A stretch of DNA of 64,000 nucleotides. It comes from Paenibacillus sp. BSR1-1. Its GTDB lineage: Bacteria > Bacillota > Bacilli > Bacillales > Cytobacillaceae. A program made the translations under genes and the position numbers. The stretch spans positions 186,001-250,000 of the forward strand of contig NZ_JAQMWQ010000005.1 of the NCBI RefSeq assembly GCF_030403775.1, written 5' to 3'. Shown here one piece after another: positions 35,306-44,052 of the stretch (positions within the stretch are counted from its first letter, which is position 1; every line of letters starts with the position of its first letter). The notes under the pieces are model-generated. The model was not told where the DNA came from. It searched no databases and saw only the letters and a list, made by a program, of their open reading frames with translations.

Positions 35306-36451
35306 ATGGGTAAATATCAACTAATAGCAACTGCTGCTATGGGGCTTGAGGCATTAGTAGCGAAAGAAGTGCGAGAGCTTGGCTATGAATGTCAAGTAGA
35401 GAATGGGAAAGTTACATACACGGGGGACGAATCTGCCATTGTCAGAAGTAATTTATGGCTTAGAACCGCTGACCGGATTAAAATTAAGGTTGGTGAATTT
35501 AAAGCTTTTACCTTTGATGAATTATTTGAAAAGACTAAGGCCTTGCCATGGGAACAATTCCTGCCGGAGGATGCGGAATTTCCAGTCATTGGGAAGTCGG
35601 TTAAATCAAAGCTCTTTAGTGTTTCGGATTGCCAGGCGATTGTAAAAAAAGCTATTGTTGAACGGATGAAAAAACATTATAAAACGAATTCCTGGTTTGA
35701 GGAAAGCGGGGCATTGTATCGGATTGAAGTAGCGTTATTAAAGGATGTCGCAACGATTACAATTGATTCCAGCGGTCAGGGGCTGCACAAACGCGGATAC
35801 CGTACGGATCAAGGGGAGGCACCACTTAAAGAAACTCTGGCAGCAGCACTGGTTATGTTGACGAATTGGCGGCCTGATCGGCCCTTTATTGATCCGTTCT
35901 GCGGTTCAGGCACTATTCCGATCGAAGCAGCAATGATTGGTCAAAATATCGCACCGGGTTTTAATCGAGAGTTTGTTTCAGAAGGGTGGAAATGGATTCC
36001 AGCCAAAGTTTGGGATAATGCCCGAAATGAAGCAGAAGATCTTGCTAAATACGATCAGCCTCTAGACATTACCGGATCAGATATTGATCATCGGATGGTT
36101 AAAATGGCTCAAGAGAATGCTTTTGAGGCTGGTTTTGCTGACTTAATTCAATTTAAGCAAATGCAAGTTAAGGATATATCTACAAATAAAGAATATGGTA
36201 CGATCGTCGGCAACCCACCATATGGTGAAAGACTTGGTGAGAAAAGAGCAGTCGAGCATATGTACAAAGAATTGGGACAGGCGTTTCAAAAACTTGATAC
36301 GTGGTCCATTTATATCCTGACTTCTAATGAAGAGTTTGAGCAGTTTTATGGGAAGCCGGCAACAAAGAAAAGAAAATTATTTAACGGTTTTATCCGAACA
36401 GACCTTTATCAATATTGGGGGAAAAAGCCACCACGTGTAAGTCAGTCTTAA
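35306..36451 (+). CDS. ypsC: RlmK/L-type 23S rRNA methyltransferase YpsC
   Basis: SAM-dependent RNA methyltransferase with an N-terminal THUMP domain (residues about 40-155) and a C-terminal Rossmann methyltransferase. The SAM loop is IDPFCGSGTIPIEAAM (near residue 195) and the catalytic NPPY motif is GNPPYGERLG (near residue 302). 381 residues from the ATG at 35306, which has AAGGGTGG five bases upstream; the longer reading from 35282 has none. Confidence 0.93.
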   Translation: MGKYQLIATAAMGLEALVAKEVRELGYECQVENGKVTYTGDESAIVRSNLWLRTADRIKIKVGEFKAFTFDELFEKTKALPWEQFLPEDAEFPVIGKSVKSKLFSVSDCQAIVKKAIVERMKKHYKTNSWFEESGALYRIEVALLKDVATITIDSSGQGLHKRGYRTDQGEAPLKETLAAALVMLTNWRPDRPFIDPFCGSGTIPIEAAMIGQNIAPGFNREFVSEGWKWIPAKVWDNARNEAEDLAKYDQPLDITGSDIDHRMVKMAQENAFEAGFADLIQFKQMQVKDISTNKEYGTIVGNPPYGERLGEKRAVEHMYKELGQAFQKLDTWSIYILTSNEEFEQFYGKPATKKRKLFNGFIRTDLYQYWGKKPPRVSQS

Positions 36452-36472
36452 AATTAACAAACAACTTTTATT

Positions 36473-36499
36473 AGCGTCGTCTATGGCGCTTTTCTTTTT
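36473..36499 (+). terminator. Terminator between ypsC and ypvA
   Basis: AGCGTC / GGCGCT stem (one T-G pair), six-base loop, then TTTCTTTTT. Confidence 0.65.
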
Positions 36500-36510
36500 G
36501 GAGGGTTAAC

Positions 36511-38436
36511 ATGCAGCAAGGATTACCGTTTGGTGTTTCGAAATCGGAATCATTTTATGATAAGTTGAGTGAATGGATTGGCGATTTATTTTATGATATT
36601 TTGCCGGAAGCTGGCTTTGAGCTTCGTGATGAACAAATTTATATGGCTTTCCAGCTTGAAAAAGCTTTCAAGGATAAAAAGGTGATGTTTGCGGAAGCGG
36701 GTGTAGGAACAGGAAAAACGATCGTTTATTTACTTTACGCCATTATGTATGCTCGCTATACAAATCGTCCTGCCATTATTGCCTGTGCAGATGAGACTTT
36801 AATTGAACAGCTTGTCAAAAAAGAAGGTGATATTGCTAAATTAGAAAAGGTCCTAGACCTGGAGGTTGATGTGCGCCTGGCAAAATCCCGGGACCAATAT
36901 TTATGTCTTAAGAAGCTGGACCTTGCAAGGGGCGACGGTTATTCAGATGGTATTGCCAATATTTATGAACAATTGCCTGATTTTGTTCATGCGAGCGGTA
37001 CCATGCAGAATTTTGAGAAGTACGGTGACCGGCGGGATTATCCGGCATTGTCAGATGAGCATTGGGGAAAAGTCAATTGGGATGCCCTTCAGGATTGTTT
37101 TTCCTGTGAAAAACGCCATCGCTGCGGCCTGACATTGCACCGGGAATTTTATCGGCATGCTAAGGATTTAATTATCTGCTCACACGATTTTTATATGGAG
37201 CATATATGGACAAAAGAATCACGAAAGCGTGAAGGACAATTGGCCCTCTTGCCAGAACATTCGGCTGTTGTCTTTGACGAAGGTCATCTACTCGAATATG
37301 CTGCACAAAAAGCCTTGAGCTACCGTTTTACTGATTATACATTAGAGACGCTGCTTACCCGGTTAATGGAAAATGAAGTTCGAGAAAAAACCTTATATAC
37401 GATTGAAGAAGCTTTACTAGAAAACGAAGCTTTTTTTGATGCAATATCAAGCTTCTCCTCCTATTCGGAAGGATCTGAAAAACAGATAATTACTAAACAT
37501 CCATTAGTATTAAAAACCTGCCGGAAATTACTTTCTACCCTTCAAGCATTAGAAGAAGAGCTGGTGTTTGAGAGTGAATTATATGTAATCAATGAATATG
37601 ACTTAAAAATTGTTGAGGAATATTTAGAGCAAATTACTCATTCATTATCGCTTTTTCTCCAAGAAGTAAATGGAATTACTTGGTTTGAAGAAAATGCAGG
37701 TGAACGGACGCTTGTCATCATGCCTAAAATGGTTGAAACGGTAATGAAGGAAGAAGTTTTCTCGCAGAATAAACCATTTATTTTTTCATCGGCAACCTTG
37801 GCCAATCAAAAATCGTTCGATTATATAGCTGCAAGCCTTGGAGTTCAGGATTATTTATCTTTTTCAGTCGCTTCGCCGTTCGATTATGAGGAGAAAATGA
37901 AGGCATATCTTCTAAAATTCAAGAATGAAACAACTAATGGAAAAATAGATTATCTAATCGCTCAAATTATGGAATCACAAGGACGCGCACTGGTTCTTCT
38001 TAATACAAAGGAGGAAATGATGCAGCTAAAACAAAGATTAAAAGGCTCAATTCCGTATCCTGTTTATTTCGAAGGGGATGAAGAAATAAGCACCCTTGTT
38101 TCAAAATTTCAAAATGACGAACATGCGGTCCTTTGTTCTATTCATCTATGGGAAGGTCTTGACATTCCAGGCAGATCACTTGAAAATGTATTGATTTTTT
38201 CACTGCCATTTCCTCCTCATGATCCTGTCTTTACAGCAAAAAGAGAGGGCGTTGCGGATCCTTTTTCAGAGGTTGATTTACCATATATGCTGCTCCGTTT
38301 GCGTCAGGGAATTGGAAGATTAATTAGAAGTGAACAGGATAAGGGAACAGTTCATATTTTATTAGATGAAAACATAGACAATAACGTTTTAACAAAAATA
38401 AAAGAGGTTTTACCAATTAAGGCAATAGAGGAATAA
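36511..38436 (+). CDS. ypvA: DinG/XPD-family ATP-dependent DNA helicase YpvA
   Basis: Second DinG-like helicase of the window, without the exonuclease domain. Walker A is AGVGTGKTIVYL (about 63-74), and the DEGH box is FDEGHLLEYA. Between them lie four cysteines in CFSCEKRHRCG and IICSHDF-type positions plus CLKK, consistent with an XPD-type iron-sulfur domain. Motif VI region is LRLRQGIGRLIRSEQDKG. 641 residues, like B. subtilis YpvA. GGAGGG precedes the ATG. Terminator downstream. Confidence 0.92.
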   Translation: MQQGLPFGVSKSESFYDKLSEWIGDLFYDILPEAGFELRDEQIYMAFQLEKAFKDKKVMFAEAGVGTGKTIVYLLYAIMYARYTNRPAIIACADETLIEQLVKKEGDIAKLEKVLDLEVDVRLAKSRDQYLCLKKLDLARGDGYSDGIANIYEQLPDFVHASGTMQNFEKYGDRRDYPALSDEHWGKVNWDALQDCFSCEKRHRCGLTLHREFYRHAKDLIICSHDFYMEHIWTKESRKREGQLALLPEHSAVVFDEGHLLEYAAQKALSYRFTDYTLETLLTRLMENEVREKTLYTIEEALLENEAFFDAISSFSSYSEGSEKQIITKHPLVLKTCRKLLSTLQALEEELVFESELYVINEYDLKIVEEYLEQITHSLSLFLQEVNGITWFEENAGERTLVIMPKMVETVMKEEVFSQNKPFIFSSATLANQKSFDYIAASLGVQDYLSFSVASPFDYEEKMKAYLLKFKNETTNGKIDYLIAQIMESQGRALVLLNTKEEMMQLKQRLKGSIPYPVYFEGDEEISTLVSKFQNDEHAVLCSIHLWEGLDIPGRSLENVLIFSLPFPPHDPVFTAKREGVADPFSEVDLPYMLLRLRQGIGRLIRSEQDKGTVHILLDENIDNNVLTKIKEVLPIKAIEE

Positions 38437-38448
38437 TAAAACGGAAGG

Positions 38449-38479
38449 AAGCACCCAATTAACGGTGCTTTCGTTTTAT
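38449..38479 (+). terminator. Terminator after ypvA
   Basis: AAGCACC / GGTGCTT stem with an eight-base loop and TCGTTTTATTT tail. Confidence 0.7.
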
Positions 38480-38646
38480 TTACTGTCCGAGTAATCTAAG
38501 CCCTTCAGGTGTCATTTTTTCAGGGGACCAATCTAGTTCCCAGACGAGATTAACCTTATCATGGATACGCTGCCAGCCGTTCAAGTAACTTCCTACAAAA
38601 GGATATTGTGCAAACCATTTTAACGTGGCGTGCGGTGCCTGACACC
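38480..38646 (-). pseudogene. C-terminal fragment, possibly of a DUF59/PaaD-type iron-sulfur assembly protein
   Basis: The minus strand is open for about 55 codons to a TAA at 38480-38482. It reads LKWFAQYPFVGSYLNGW, then VNLVWELDW and SPEKMTPEGLRLLGQ. The end resembles the W-x-P-x-x-M-T-x-x-G C-terminus of DUF59 proteins. There is no start codon or ribosome site. Upstream homology stops at a GGTGTCAGGCACC motif (38640-38655 region), where sequence character changes. Read as a broken gene; the family call is weak. Confidence 0.4.
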
Positions 38647-38659
38647 ACTTTCCTTATTG

Positions 38660-38773
38660 GTGTATAGATCTTTAGTTTTATTCTGTTTGAAAGCATTGTT
38701 TAATTTACGGAAACCGACTCACAAAGACGAAGAATTACTACCTGTTAAGGATCTTTCCATTGACGAGGATTAA
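38660..38773 (+). pseudogene. Possible C-terminal remnant of a membrane protein
   Basis: Open plus-strand frame of 37 codons: a short hydrophobic part (SLVLFCLKALF) then a polar tail (RKPTHKDEELLPVKDLSID). A GTG at 38660 has no ribosome site. The pattern looks like the last helix and cytoplasmic tail of a transporter. It abuts the broken gene at 38480-38646, so both may be debris of one rearrangement. No family recognised; it could also be chance. Confidence 0.25.
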
Positions 38774-38787
38774 TTAATAGAAGAAAC

Positions 38788-38818
38788 CCGCAAAGTTTAG
38801 CTTTGCGGATTTTTTTCC
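38788..38818 (+). terminator. Terminator overlapping the 3' end of the 50-residue minus gene
   Basis: Perfect stem CCGCAAAG / CTTTGCGG with a five-base loop and a T7 tail on the plus strand. The stem includes the last codons of the minus-strand gene that ends at 38797. Confidence 0.75.
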
Positions 38819-38949
38819 TTATTAGCAGTTTGATCATAACAATCAAAACAATAAATCTTTTTTTCCTCGGATACGACTCCGTTTAAAAATCCATCTAAAC
38901 AATAAATCTCTTTTTCACAACCAATACAAGTGCCAACCAGTTCTGACAT
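38797..38949 (-). CDS. Small zinc-ribbon-like protein, 50 residues
   Basis: Starts MSELVGTCIGCEKEIYC and contains two CxxC pairs, CIGC (residues 8-11) and CFDC (34-37), spaced to form a zinc ribbon. An excellent AAGGAGGAG site lies just before the ATG. Lysine-rich C-terminus. The strong ribosome site and cysteine pattern argue it is real. No specific family recognised; such proteins are often nucleic-acid or partner adaptors. Confidence 0.65.
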   Translation of the reverse strand: MSELVGTCIGCEKEIYCLDGFLNGVVSEEKKIYCFDCYDQTANKEKNPQS

Positions 38950-39312
38950 AGTTCTCCTCCTTAAAATTATTTCACGGACTATTCACAAAATCATGTATAA
39001 GGTGTAATAAGGTTCACTCGTTGTTTGTCATGCTAGCACTATATCAGTTTATGATGGAAAGGACCGAGCAATTTACTTGGGAATACCTTGAAGAAGGCCC
39101 TGAAGTTTGGAAAATCGTAATTAGCAAAAAGTAATTTTGAAATCTGCACTCTTTCTTTTCCATTTTATTTATTTCCCATTGAAACATCTCTATTTTCCTA
39201 TAACCTTATTTTACAACAGAATTCTATTCTGTTGTTTTTTTAATAACCTTATTAGGTAACTATTTTTCAGAAAAATATGATAAAATTTAAACTGAAGGAA
39301 GGGGGAAGTACC
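38950..39312. other. Intergenic region with a short open frame and a hairpin
   Basis: No convincing gene. A plus-strand frame at 39030-39134 (34 codons, containing TWEYLEEGPEVWKIV) ends at TAA but lacks a ribosome site, so it may be the tail of a lost gene. A perfect hairpin ACAACAGAAT / ATTCTGTTGT followed by six T (39213-39240) is a good plus-strand terminator that may belong to it. The ypwA promoter should lie in 39240-39290. Confidence 0.5.
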
Positions 39313-40812
39313 ATGACTGCACATTTAGAAAAAGAATTTTTAGAGCATGTGAAAAAAATGTCTGCCTACAATGAGGCAATTGGTTTAATTTATTGGGATT
39401 TACGTACTGGTGCTCCGAAGCAAGGTGTGGAACAAAGATCAGAAGTAATTGGAATGTTATCATCCGAAGTCTTTAAAATGTCCACTTCCGAAGAAATGGC
39501 CGCCTACATAGCAAGTTTAACAAATGCAGAGATGCCTGAATCGACTAGAAAAATACTTGCAGAATGCAAAAAGGAATATGAACGCAACAAAAAAATTCCT
39601 GCTGAAGAGTATAAAGAGTTTGTTATCCTTCAATCAAAAGCAGAAAGCATTTGGGAAGAGGCAAAAGAAAAGGCAGACTTTGATCTTTTTAGGCCTTATT
39701 TAGAGAAATTAGTGGACATGACAAAACGATTTATTTCATATTGGGGATTTGAAGGCAGCAAATATAATGTGTTACTAGATATGTTTGAACCGGGAATTAC
39801 AACTGATGTATTGGACAAAGTATTTGGTGAACTAAGGGAAAAAATTGTGCCTCTGGTAAAGGCAATTTCAGAATCGCCGAATAAACCAAAAACCGATTTT
39901 TTATTTAAAGAGTTTAAGAAGGAAAAACAGCGTGAATTCAGCTTGGATATCCTTGCAAAAATGGGTTATAACTTCAATGCAGGAAGGCTGGACGAAACTG
40001 TACATCCTTTTGCCATCGGTCTTAATCCTGGGGATGTCCGAGTGACAACAAAATATGATGAACAGGATTTCCGGACTGCCGTTTTTGGAACGATTCATGA
40101 AGGCGGCCATGCTTTGTACGAACAAAATATTTCAAAAGGCTTGGTTGGCACTCCTCTATGTTCTGGAACGTCAATGGGGATTCATGAATCACAATCTCTT
40201 TTCTATGAAAATATCGTAGGACGGAGCTTTTCTTTTTGGAAACAGAATTTCGACCTGTTAAAGAAATATGCAAGTGGTCAGTTTAATCAAGTTGAAATTG
40301 AAGAGTTTTATCGTGCGATAAACGAATCAAAGCCTTCATTCATACGAATTGAGGCTGATGAATTAACCTACCCGCTGCATATCATCATCCGGTATGAGAT
40401 TGAAAAAAGGTTATTTAATGACGAAATAGAAGTCCGTGACTTGCCGAGGGTTTGGAATGAATTGTATGAGGAATACTTAGGAATCAGTCCCATAAATGAT
40501 GCCGTTGGAGTTCTTCAAGATGTTCATTGGGCAGGAGGCAGCTTCGGATATTTTCCCTCCTATGCATTAGGATATATGTATGCGGCTCAATTTAAGCATA
40601 AAATGCTCGAGGATCTTCCAAATTTCGATCAATTGCTGGAAGAGGGTAATTTGCTTCCGATTAAAGAGTGGCTGACGAGAAATATCCACCAGTATGGGAA
40701 AATGAAAAAACCTTTAGAAATCTTGCATGACGTAACTGGCGAAGGGCTGAACGCTAAATATTTAATCGAATATCTCTATGAGAAGTATGGAAAGGTCTAT
40801 CAGTTACATTGA
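39313..40812 (+). CDS. ypwA: Carboxypeptidase M32 (YpwA)
   Basis: Zinc metallocarboxypeptidase of family M32, acting on peptides in the cytosol. Active-site HEGGH in TIHEGGHALYEQ (about residues 262-266), the HESQSLFYEN motif about 30 residues later, and IRIEADELTYPLHI are all present. 499 residues from the ATG at 39313, which follows GAAGGGGGAAG; the reading from 39277 adds 12 residues without support. The stop overlaps the start of the next gene. Confidence 0.95.
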   Translation: MTAHLEKEFLEHVKKMSAYNEAIGLIYWDLRTGAPKQGVEQRSEVIGMLSSEVFKMSTSEEMAAYIASLTNAEMPESTRKILAECKKEYERNKKIPAEEYKEFVILQSKAESIWEEAKEKADFDLFRPYLEKLVDMTKRFISYWGFEGSKYNVLLDMFEPGITTDVLDKVFGELREKIVPLVKAISESPNKPKTDFLFKEFKKEKQREFSLDILAKMGYNFNAGRLDETVHPFAIGLNPGDVRVTTKYDEQDFRTAVFGTIHEGGHALYEQNISKGLVGTPLCSGTSMGIHESQSLFYENIVGRSFSFWKQNFDLLKKYASGQFNQVEIEEFYRAINESKPSFIRIEADELTYPLHIIIRYEIEKRLFNDEIEVRDLPRVWNELYEEYLGISPINDAVGVLQDVHWAGGSFGYFPSYALGYMYAAQFKHKMLEDLPNFDQLLEEGNLLPIKEWLTRNIHQYGKMKKPLEILHDVTGEGLNAKYLIEYLYEKYGKVYQLH

Positions 40813-41729
40813 ACAAGTCGATTCCGATTGTGTTGATTTCCACTAGTGCAGCCTTGTGGGGAATCATTGCAATTTTTATTAGAAAACTCTCTAGTTTTGG
40901 CTTTTCCCCAATGGAAATTGTGACATTGCGGGTTATCACTGCAGCAGCATTACTAGGGTTACTTGGGGCATTTCAATATCGCAGCCAATTAAGAATCGCG
41001 TATAAGGATCTCCCGCTATTTATTGGCACAGGTCTTTGCAGCATTGTCTTATTTAATTGGTGTTACTTCTCTGCTATTAATCAAATGAATTTATCGATTG
41101 CTGTGATTTTACTGTATACAGCTCCTGCCTTTGTCACAGTATTATCCTACTTTTTTCTAAAAGAAAAAATGAATTCGATCAAGCTTATTTCAGTTACAGG
41201 AACGATATTAGGCTGTATATTGATTGCAGGACTTAATTTAAATGATACGGCATCCATTAGTGGTGCGGGACTCTTGACGGGGCTGGGCGCAGGTTTCGGC
41301 TATGCGCTTTATAGTATTTTTGGAAAGTTTGCCCTGAAGAAATATCCACCCTTTACTGTTACCTTTTATACCTTTGTTGTTGCTGCTATCAGTTTGCTGC
41401 CTTTAACTGGATTATGGACTAAGGTGGATATCCTTATGAATGGTGATGTTGTCTTTTATGCGATTGGATTGGGAGTGTTTCCAACCGTTCTTGCCTATTT
41501 ACTTTATACTAAAGGCCTTGAGGATATCGAAACAAGTAAAGCGGCCATTATTGCCACAGTCGAGCCAGTTGTTGCGACCCTTTTAAGTGTTTTTGTATAT
41601 AATGAAAATTTTGGTGCCATTCAAGGCATAGGCTCTACCATCATTCTTTTATCTGTTTTACTCATTAATCTTCCTGTCGGCTTCGAACGAAGGATTCAAA
41701 AAGAAAAGGCTTCAATCAAAAATGATTGA
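40809..41729 (+). CDS. EamA/DMT family transporter
   Basis: Drug/metabolite-type exporter with ten predicted membrane helices arranged as two EamA repeats; the second repeat begins near residue 150 and includes the conserved P-x-x-x-Y-x-L (FPTVLAYLLYTKGL). 306 residues. TTG start overlapping the ypwA stop, so it is translationally coupled to the peptidase; export of peptide or amino acid products is a speculation from that pairing. A strong hairpin covers the stop codon. Confidence 0.88.
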   Translation: MNKSIPIVLISTSAALWGIIAIFIRKLSSFGFSPMEIVTLRVITAAALLGLLGAFQYRSQLRIAYKDLPLFIGTGLCSIVLFNWCYFSAINQMNLSIAVILLYTAPAFVTVLSYFFLKEKMNSIKLISVTGTILGCILIAGLNLNDTASISGAGLLTGLGAGFGYALYSIFGKFALKKYPPFTVTFYTFVVAAISLLPLTGLWTKVDILMNGDVVFYAIGLGVFPTVLAYLLYTKGLEDIETSKAAIIATVEPVVATLLSVFVYNENFGAIQGIGSTIILLSVLLINLPVGFERRIQKEKASIKND

Positions 41730-41740
41730 AGCCTTTTTTT
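41704..41740. terminator. Strong bidirectional terminator overlapping the transporter stop
   Basis: Stem AAAGGCTTCAATCA / TGATTGAAGCCTTT with an AAAA loop and T7 tail. It includes the last codons of the EamA gene and serves the convergent cytochrome oxidase operon as well. Confidence 0.9.
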
Positions 41741-41747
41741 CTGATTT

Positions 41748-43406
41748 TTACCACGTTTTGAACCCTTTTGATCCAGGTGGTGCATTTTGAATTATATCAA
41801 TAAATGGTATCGTGTAAGCGAAAAGGATTAGGGCTGCAGTGATGCCAAGCCATAACTTCCAGTTTTCGAATACCATTGGAGCTGACTCCTGTGGATTTTC
41901 TGCTTCACCAACAGGGAATTCTTCCTCACCTTTTGGAGCAAAGAATGCTAGATTAATGAAGATAATTAAAACTAGGATAATGCCTAGGAATAAAATCGAT
42001 CCGCCCACAGCTTGTGCAATTTGATAAGGAATCCATTCAGCTGCCTGCTTTGCTCCTCCATAAGTGGAGAAGGCAGAACGTCTAGGCCCGCCAAGCAAGC
42101 CTTCGAAGTGCATAGCGCCGGACATGAAGACCATACCAATAAACCAAACCCAGCCCTGGATAATTCCTAATTTATTCATCGCTTTTGTTAATTTGCGTCC
42201 GGTTAAATGAGGAATTAGCCAATAGGAAATTCCAAAGAACGTTAATACCACAGAGGTAGCTGCCGTTAAATGAAAGTGCCCAGTAATCCAAATTGTATTG
42301 TGAACGACTTGGTCCATCTGGTTTGAAGCATTGATGATACCGCCTGCACCAGCAGGGATGAAGGAAGCCATTCCAATGAATGGAACTGTAAAACGAGCAT
42401 CTCCCCAAGGGAGAACTTTAAACCAGCCAAAAAGCCCTGTTGCCCCTTTTGAACGGCCATACCTCTCAAACGTCGCAAACAACGAGAAAGCTGTCATTAA
42501 GGAAGGAATAACAACCATAAAGGTTAATACTACTTGGAAAAACTTCCAAGCTGGATCAATTCCCGGTTCTGTTAATTGGTGATGGAAACCAACCGGAATA
42601 GAGAAGAGAAGGAATAAGATAAACGACAATCTAGCTAATGAATCTGAGAAAATTTTTCCGCCAATAATTTTTGGAATAATAGTATACCAGCACATATAGG
42701 CAGGCAATAACCAAAAATAAACCAACGGATGTCCGAAATACCAGAACAAAGTACGGCTGACTAAAACATCAACTGTATCAACTAATCCAAGAGACCATGG
42801 AAGCAACTGGAATAAAACGGTTGCAGCTACCCCTAAAGTAGCTACGATCCAAAGGACGGTATTAATAACGGCCATAAAGCTTAATAACGGGCTAGGTTTT
42901 CCAGGATTATTTTTCCGCCATTTGGCATAGGTCATTATTTGTGCGGCACCATCAATCCAGCTGCCGACCACAACAAGAGTCAATCCTAAGTAAAAAATCC
43001 AATGTGCCTGAAGCGGAGCGTAGAAAGTATATAGGACACTTGCTTTATTAAGCAAAACCATGGTCGCAGCCATTGCTGTTCCAGCCGTCATGGTCCAAAA
43101 GCCAATCCAGCCGGTGCGTCTAGCCGCATTGGAATGGGTTCCTGCAGTTCGGCTTACTGCCGCATATTGGAATCCCATAATAAAGAATGTTGTTAAAACA
43201 AGTCCCATCATGACACCGTGAACGGTTAAAATTTGATAATAACCAATTCCGCCAGGAAGTTCATATTTACCAGAACGGACTAGAGTTTGCAGCAACCCCA
43301 TTAGTCCGCCAAGAGCAAGTGCAATAAATGCCACATAAAAATGCGCCATGGAAAGCTTTGCATCACGCGGGTCAACTTTTATTTTTGAAACTGCTGAGTT
43401 AACCAT
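41748..43406 (-). CDS. cbaA: ba3-type cytochrome c oxidase subunit I
   Basis: Catalytic heme-copper subunit of the B-family (ba3) oxidases. 552 residues with about 13 helices. Heme and copper ligands appear in LTVHGVMMG (low-spin heme region), GHPLVYFWLLPAY (CuB/cross-linked His region), HHQLTEPG and ITGHFHLTAA. The B-family form of the HPLVYFWL segment separates it from aa3 oxidases. Encoded last in a 2A-II-I operon; its start overlaps the subunit II stop. Confidence 0.94.
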   Translation of the reverse strand: MVNSAVSKIKVDPRDAKLSMAHFYVAFIALALGGLMGLLQTLVRSGKYELPGGIGYYQILTVHGVMMGLVLTTFFIMGFQYAAVSRTAGTHSNAARRTGWIGFWTMTAGTAMAATMVLLNKASVLYTFYAPLQAHWIFYLGLTLVVVGSWIDGAAQIMTYAKWRKNNPGKPSPLLSFMAVINTVLWIVATLGVAATVLFQLLPWSLGLVDTVDVLVSRTLFWYFGHPLVYFWLLPAYMCWYTIIPKIIGGKIFSDSLARLSFILFLLFSIPVGFHHQLTEPGIDPAWKFFQVVLTFMVVIPSLMTAFSLFATFERYGRSKGATGLFGWFKVLPWGDARFTVPFIGMASFIPAGAGGIINASNQMDQVVHNTIWITGHFHLTAATSVVLTFFGISYWLIPHLTGRKLTKAMNKLGIIQGWVWFIGMVFMSGAMHFEGLLGGPRRSAFSTYGGAKQAAEWIPYQIAQAVGGSILFLGIILVLIIFINLAFFAPKGEEEFPVGEAENPQESAPMVFENWKLWLGITAALILFAYTIPFIDIIQNAPPGSKGFKTW

Positions 43407-43882
43407 TATTCTACCACCTCAATCTTCGAGCTCATTAAATGGTGACCTGCACCGCAATATTCATTACATACAATTAAATACTCGCCAGCTTTATCAAAAG
43501 TTGTCGTATATTCGCTGACATAACCAGGTTCAAGCATCATGTTTATATTGGTTCCAGCTACTTCGAAGCCGTGAACGACGTCTTTAGTAGTAGCGATAAC
43601 TCGTACCTTCGCTCCAAGCGGCACTTTAACTTGAGCAGGATTATAAGAGAAAGCTTGTGCTACATAGACTAATTCATAATCCCAATCTTTTCCTTCTACT
43701 TTATGTAGTCCTGGTTTGTCGAAGGGTTTTGTTTGATCCACCTTTTCTGGATTAACAGTTGTCAAACAGCTAGGCGGCTTATTGCCTAGGTAGAAAGCGC
43801 TTACTCCTACTGTTGTTAAAAAAAAGATCAAGCAGCCAACACCGAAAATCAGCCAAATTTTTTCAAATTTATGCATATGCAT
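43406..43882 (-). CDS. cbaB: ba3-type cytochrome c oxidase subunit II
   Basis: CuA-bearing subunit that takes electrons from cytochrome c. One N-terminal membrane helix (about residues 9-30), then a cupredoxin domain with HGFEVAGTN and the CuA motif CNEYCGAGHHLM (near residues 138-149). 158 residues, as in Thermus and Bacillus ba3 enzymes. The qcr operon at the start of the window supplies the matching cytochrome c reductase. Confidence 0.94.
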   Translation of the reverse strand: MHMHKFEKIWLIFGVGCLIFFLTTVGVSAFYLGNKPPSCLTTVNPEKVDQTKPFDKPGLHKVEGKDWDYELVYVAQAFSYNPAQVKVPLGAKVRVIATTKDVVHGFEVAGTNINMMLEPGYVSEYTTTFDKAGEYLIVCNEYCGAGHHLMSSKIEVVE

Positions 43883-43902
43883 AATAGTTTCCTCCTTAAA
43901 TT

Positions 43903-44052
43903 TTAAAAACGTTCAACGAATAAGTAGTAAACACTGACCCAAGTAATAATAATGAAGAATCCCAATAAGAAAACAGATGCGAGTGTCCCCTTGAGAGAAG
44001 AGCTGTCTTCTATTTCAGTCTTATGTTTTGTTTTTAGTTCCGCCTTTGCCAT
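43903..44052 (-). CDS. Cytochrome c oxidase subunit 2A (single helix)
   Basis: 49-residue protein, first gene of the oxidase operon. A charged N-terminus (MAKAELKTKHKTEIED) is followed by one helix (about residues 24-45, ASVFLLGFFIIITWVSVYYL) ending FVERF. This matches the subunit IIa family of ba3 oxidases. The ribosome site GAAGGGAG lies nine bases before the ATG. Subunit II begins 20 bases downstream. Confidence 0.88.
   Translation of the reverse strand: MAKAELKTKHKTEIEDSSSLKGTLASVFLLGFFIIITWVSVYYLFVERF

Noticed and set aside
39030..39134. 34-codon plus-strand frame as a gene
   Set aside because: No ribosome site and no recognisable family; kept only as part of the intergenic description.
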